A program made the translations under genes and the position numbers. Positions 28,175 through 29,117 of a stretch of DNA of 29,117 bases are shown piece by piece. This DNA comes from SOKG01 sp964502665 (GTDB taxonomy: Bacteria > Chloroflexota > Dehalococcoidia > SZUA-161). The stretch's first letter is position 1; every line of letters begins with the position of its first letter. The notes beneath the pieces are model-generated. The model saw only the letters and a list, made by a program, of their open reading frames with translations. It made no database searches and had not been told where the DNA came from. The stretch spans positions 1 to 29,117 of the forward strand of contig CAZCXP010000012.1 in NCBI GenBank assembly GCA_964502665.1. The letters are read 5' to 3'.

Positions 28175-29117
28175 ATGAGAGCAATATGGAGGCCCTTGAC
28201 TGCTGCTATTGCCCTAGCTTTGGTGATTAACCTGCTAAGCTTCACCTTGCCATTGTCAGCAGGACACGCGAGCTGGGACCAGAAGACAACACCATACGCT
28301 ACAACGGCGCCTGCACCTACGCTGACCCTTGATCAGATTAGCACCAACGGCAGCGTCTTACTCGACTCATCAGGCAGGACAGTGGTCCTCAGAGGGTTTC
28401 GAACGATAACGCATAACCAGCCGGGAAGCCCTGTGGACTACACCCTTGAAGATTACGAGAGAATGAAGTCGTTGGGAGCCGATCACCAATCGATAAGGCT
28501 TACCGCGCCCAACATAGGCGCGTGGCCTGGCGAAACGGTCTCGCCGTATTATATGGACAGACTTGACAGTATGACATCTCTGGCGAAGCAGGTGGGGCTC
28601 TATACAGTCTTCAAGCTGACGATGTTTGGCCTACCGGATTTCGACTGGACGGACCTGTGGCTCAACGAGAACGGCGAGCAGGACGCCGTAATTGCAGGCT
28701 GGAAAAACATCTGGGAAAGGTATAAGGATGAGACGGCGGTAATTGGCTACGACCTTATCGGCGAGCCTCAGAAGGGCGATCTTTCGGTGGGGGATGAGGA
28801 ATTTGTCGGTGACTATCTCACGCCCTTCTACCAGAAGGCGATTGACGAGCTGCGGAAAATCGATGATAAGCATCTTGTGTTGTTCGAACCGGCTTTGGGA
28901 GGATATGACTATGGCTTTCTCCCTTACAATGTCCCCATAAGTCGAGAGCAGGTCGTTTATGCTCCTCACTTCTATCCGTATTTACTCTACCCATATTGGA
29001 CAGGCAATTATGCCGAGATTTTCGAACGATATGCCAACGAAGCAATAATGCACAATGCGCCGCTTCTAATAGGCGAGTACGGCGTACCCTGGAGCCACTT
29101 GGATGATGGGAATATCA
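28175..29117 (+). CDS. Secreted GH5-like glycoside hydrolase, 5' part (runs off the window)
   Basis: ATG 28175 has GGAGG six bases upstream, and the frame stays open for 314 codons to the window edge. Residues 1-33 form a signal peptide with a probable cut after SAGHA. The rest follows the GH5 (beta/alpha)8 order: VVLRGFRTITHN at 70-81, SIRL with Arg108, a DLIGEPQ motif with Glu197 as the likely acid/base, APHFYPY with His265, and LLIGEYGVPW with Glu301 as the likely nucleophile. The asparagine that normally precedes the acid/base glutamate is Gly196, and the usual DxH after the third strand reads KLTM, so the active site is atypical. Family members cut beta-glucans, mannans or glycolipids. 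The substrate is unknown. Confidence 0.8.
   Translation, partial: MRAIWRPLTAAIALALVINLLSFTLPLSAGHASWDQKTTPYATTAPAPTLTLDQISTNGSVLLDSSGRTVVLRGFRTITHNQPGSPVDYTLEDYERMKSLGADHQSIRLTAPNIGAWPGETVSPYYMDRLDSMTSLAKQVGLYTVFKLTMFGLPDFDWTDLWLNENGEQDAVIAGWKNIWERYKDETAVIGYDLIGEPQKGDLSVGDEEFVGDYLTPFYQKAIDELRKIDDKHLVLFEPALGGYDYGFLPYNVPISREQVVYAPHFYPYLLYPYWTGNYAEIFERYANEAIMHNAPLLIGEYGVPWSHLDDGNI

Noticed and set aside
1..29117. CRISPR arrays, tRNA or rRNA genes, transposases and integrases
   Set aside because: I looked for regularly spaced repeats, tRNA-like cloverleaf ends and transposase-like frames and saw none.

Overview
The window is bacterial, moderately GC-rich and densely packed. It carries about 28 protein genes and no rRNA, tRNA, insertion sequence or CRISPR array that I can see. 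Gene starts mostly have clear GGAGG-type ribosome binding sites. The gene mix (many acyl-CoA enzymes, DUF35/thiolase pairs, branched-chain amino-acid-type ABC transporters, an anaerobic glycerol-3-phosphate dehydrogenase-like cluster) resembles uncultured Chloroflexota (Dehalococcoidia-like) or other anaerobic heterotrophs. That placement is an inference from style only, because no marker gene is present.

Region A (about 1-11,603, + strand) is an acyl-CoA catabolic cluster. It holds two thiolase-fold proteins that lack the thiolase cysteine, two DUF35 zinc-ribbon/OB-fold partners, a ScoAB/AtoDA-type CoA-transferase pair, three acyl-CoA dehydrogenases, a GctAB-type CoA-transferase pair, and a polyferredoxin-like protein. 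The set resembles the toolkit used on steroid side chains and rings or similar branched or cyclic acyl-CoAs. No enoyl-CoA hydratase or hydroxyacyl-CoA dehydrogenase is present here.

Region B (11,717-19,161, - strand) is a tight six-gene operon. In transcription order it encodes an alkyl-DHAP-synthase-like FAD protein, a GlpC/HdrB-like CCG iron-sulfur protein, a GlpA-like FAD protein with an N-terminal BON-like domain and a C-terminal BFD [2Fe-2S] domain, an FGGY kinase, a second FAD/NAD oxidoreductase, and a DUF1667 protein. It looks like a redox module for a polyol phosphate, glycerol ether or hydroxyacid. The substrate is unknown, and I consider this the strongest candidate for an undescribed system.

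Region C (19,162-24,699) starts with a 326-bp divergent control region containing a two-turn-spaced direct repeat, inverted repeats and a good promoter. It continues with livG-livF-livH-livM (+) and a convergent livK-type lipoprotein gene (-) with its own promoter. The shared divergent control region suggests that operon B and the transporter could be co-regulated.

Region D (24,700-29,117) is looser. It has an orphan KAS II (FabF-like) gene (-), a possible 53-residue coiled-coil protein (-) behind a perfect palindrome, a small HTH protein followed by a NarL-type regulator with a degenerate receiver (+), a possible gene remnant (-), and the 5' part of a secreted GH5-like glycoside hydrolase (+) that runs off the window and sits just downstream of a perfect 17-bp palindrome.
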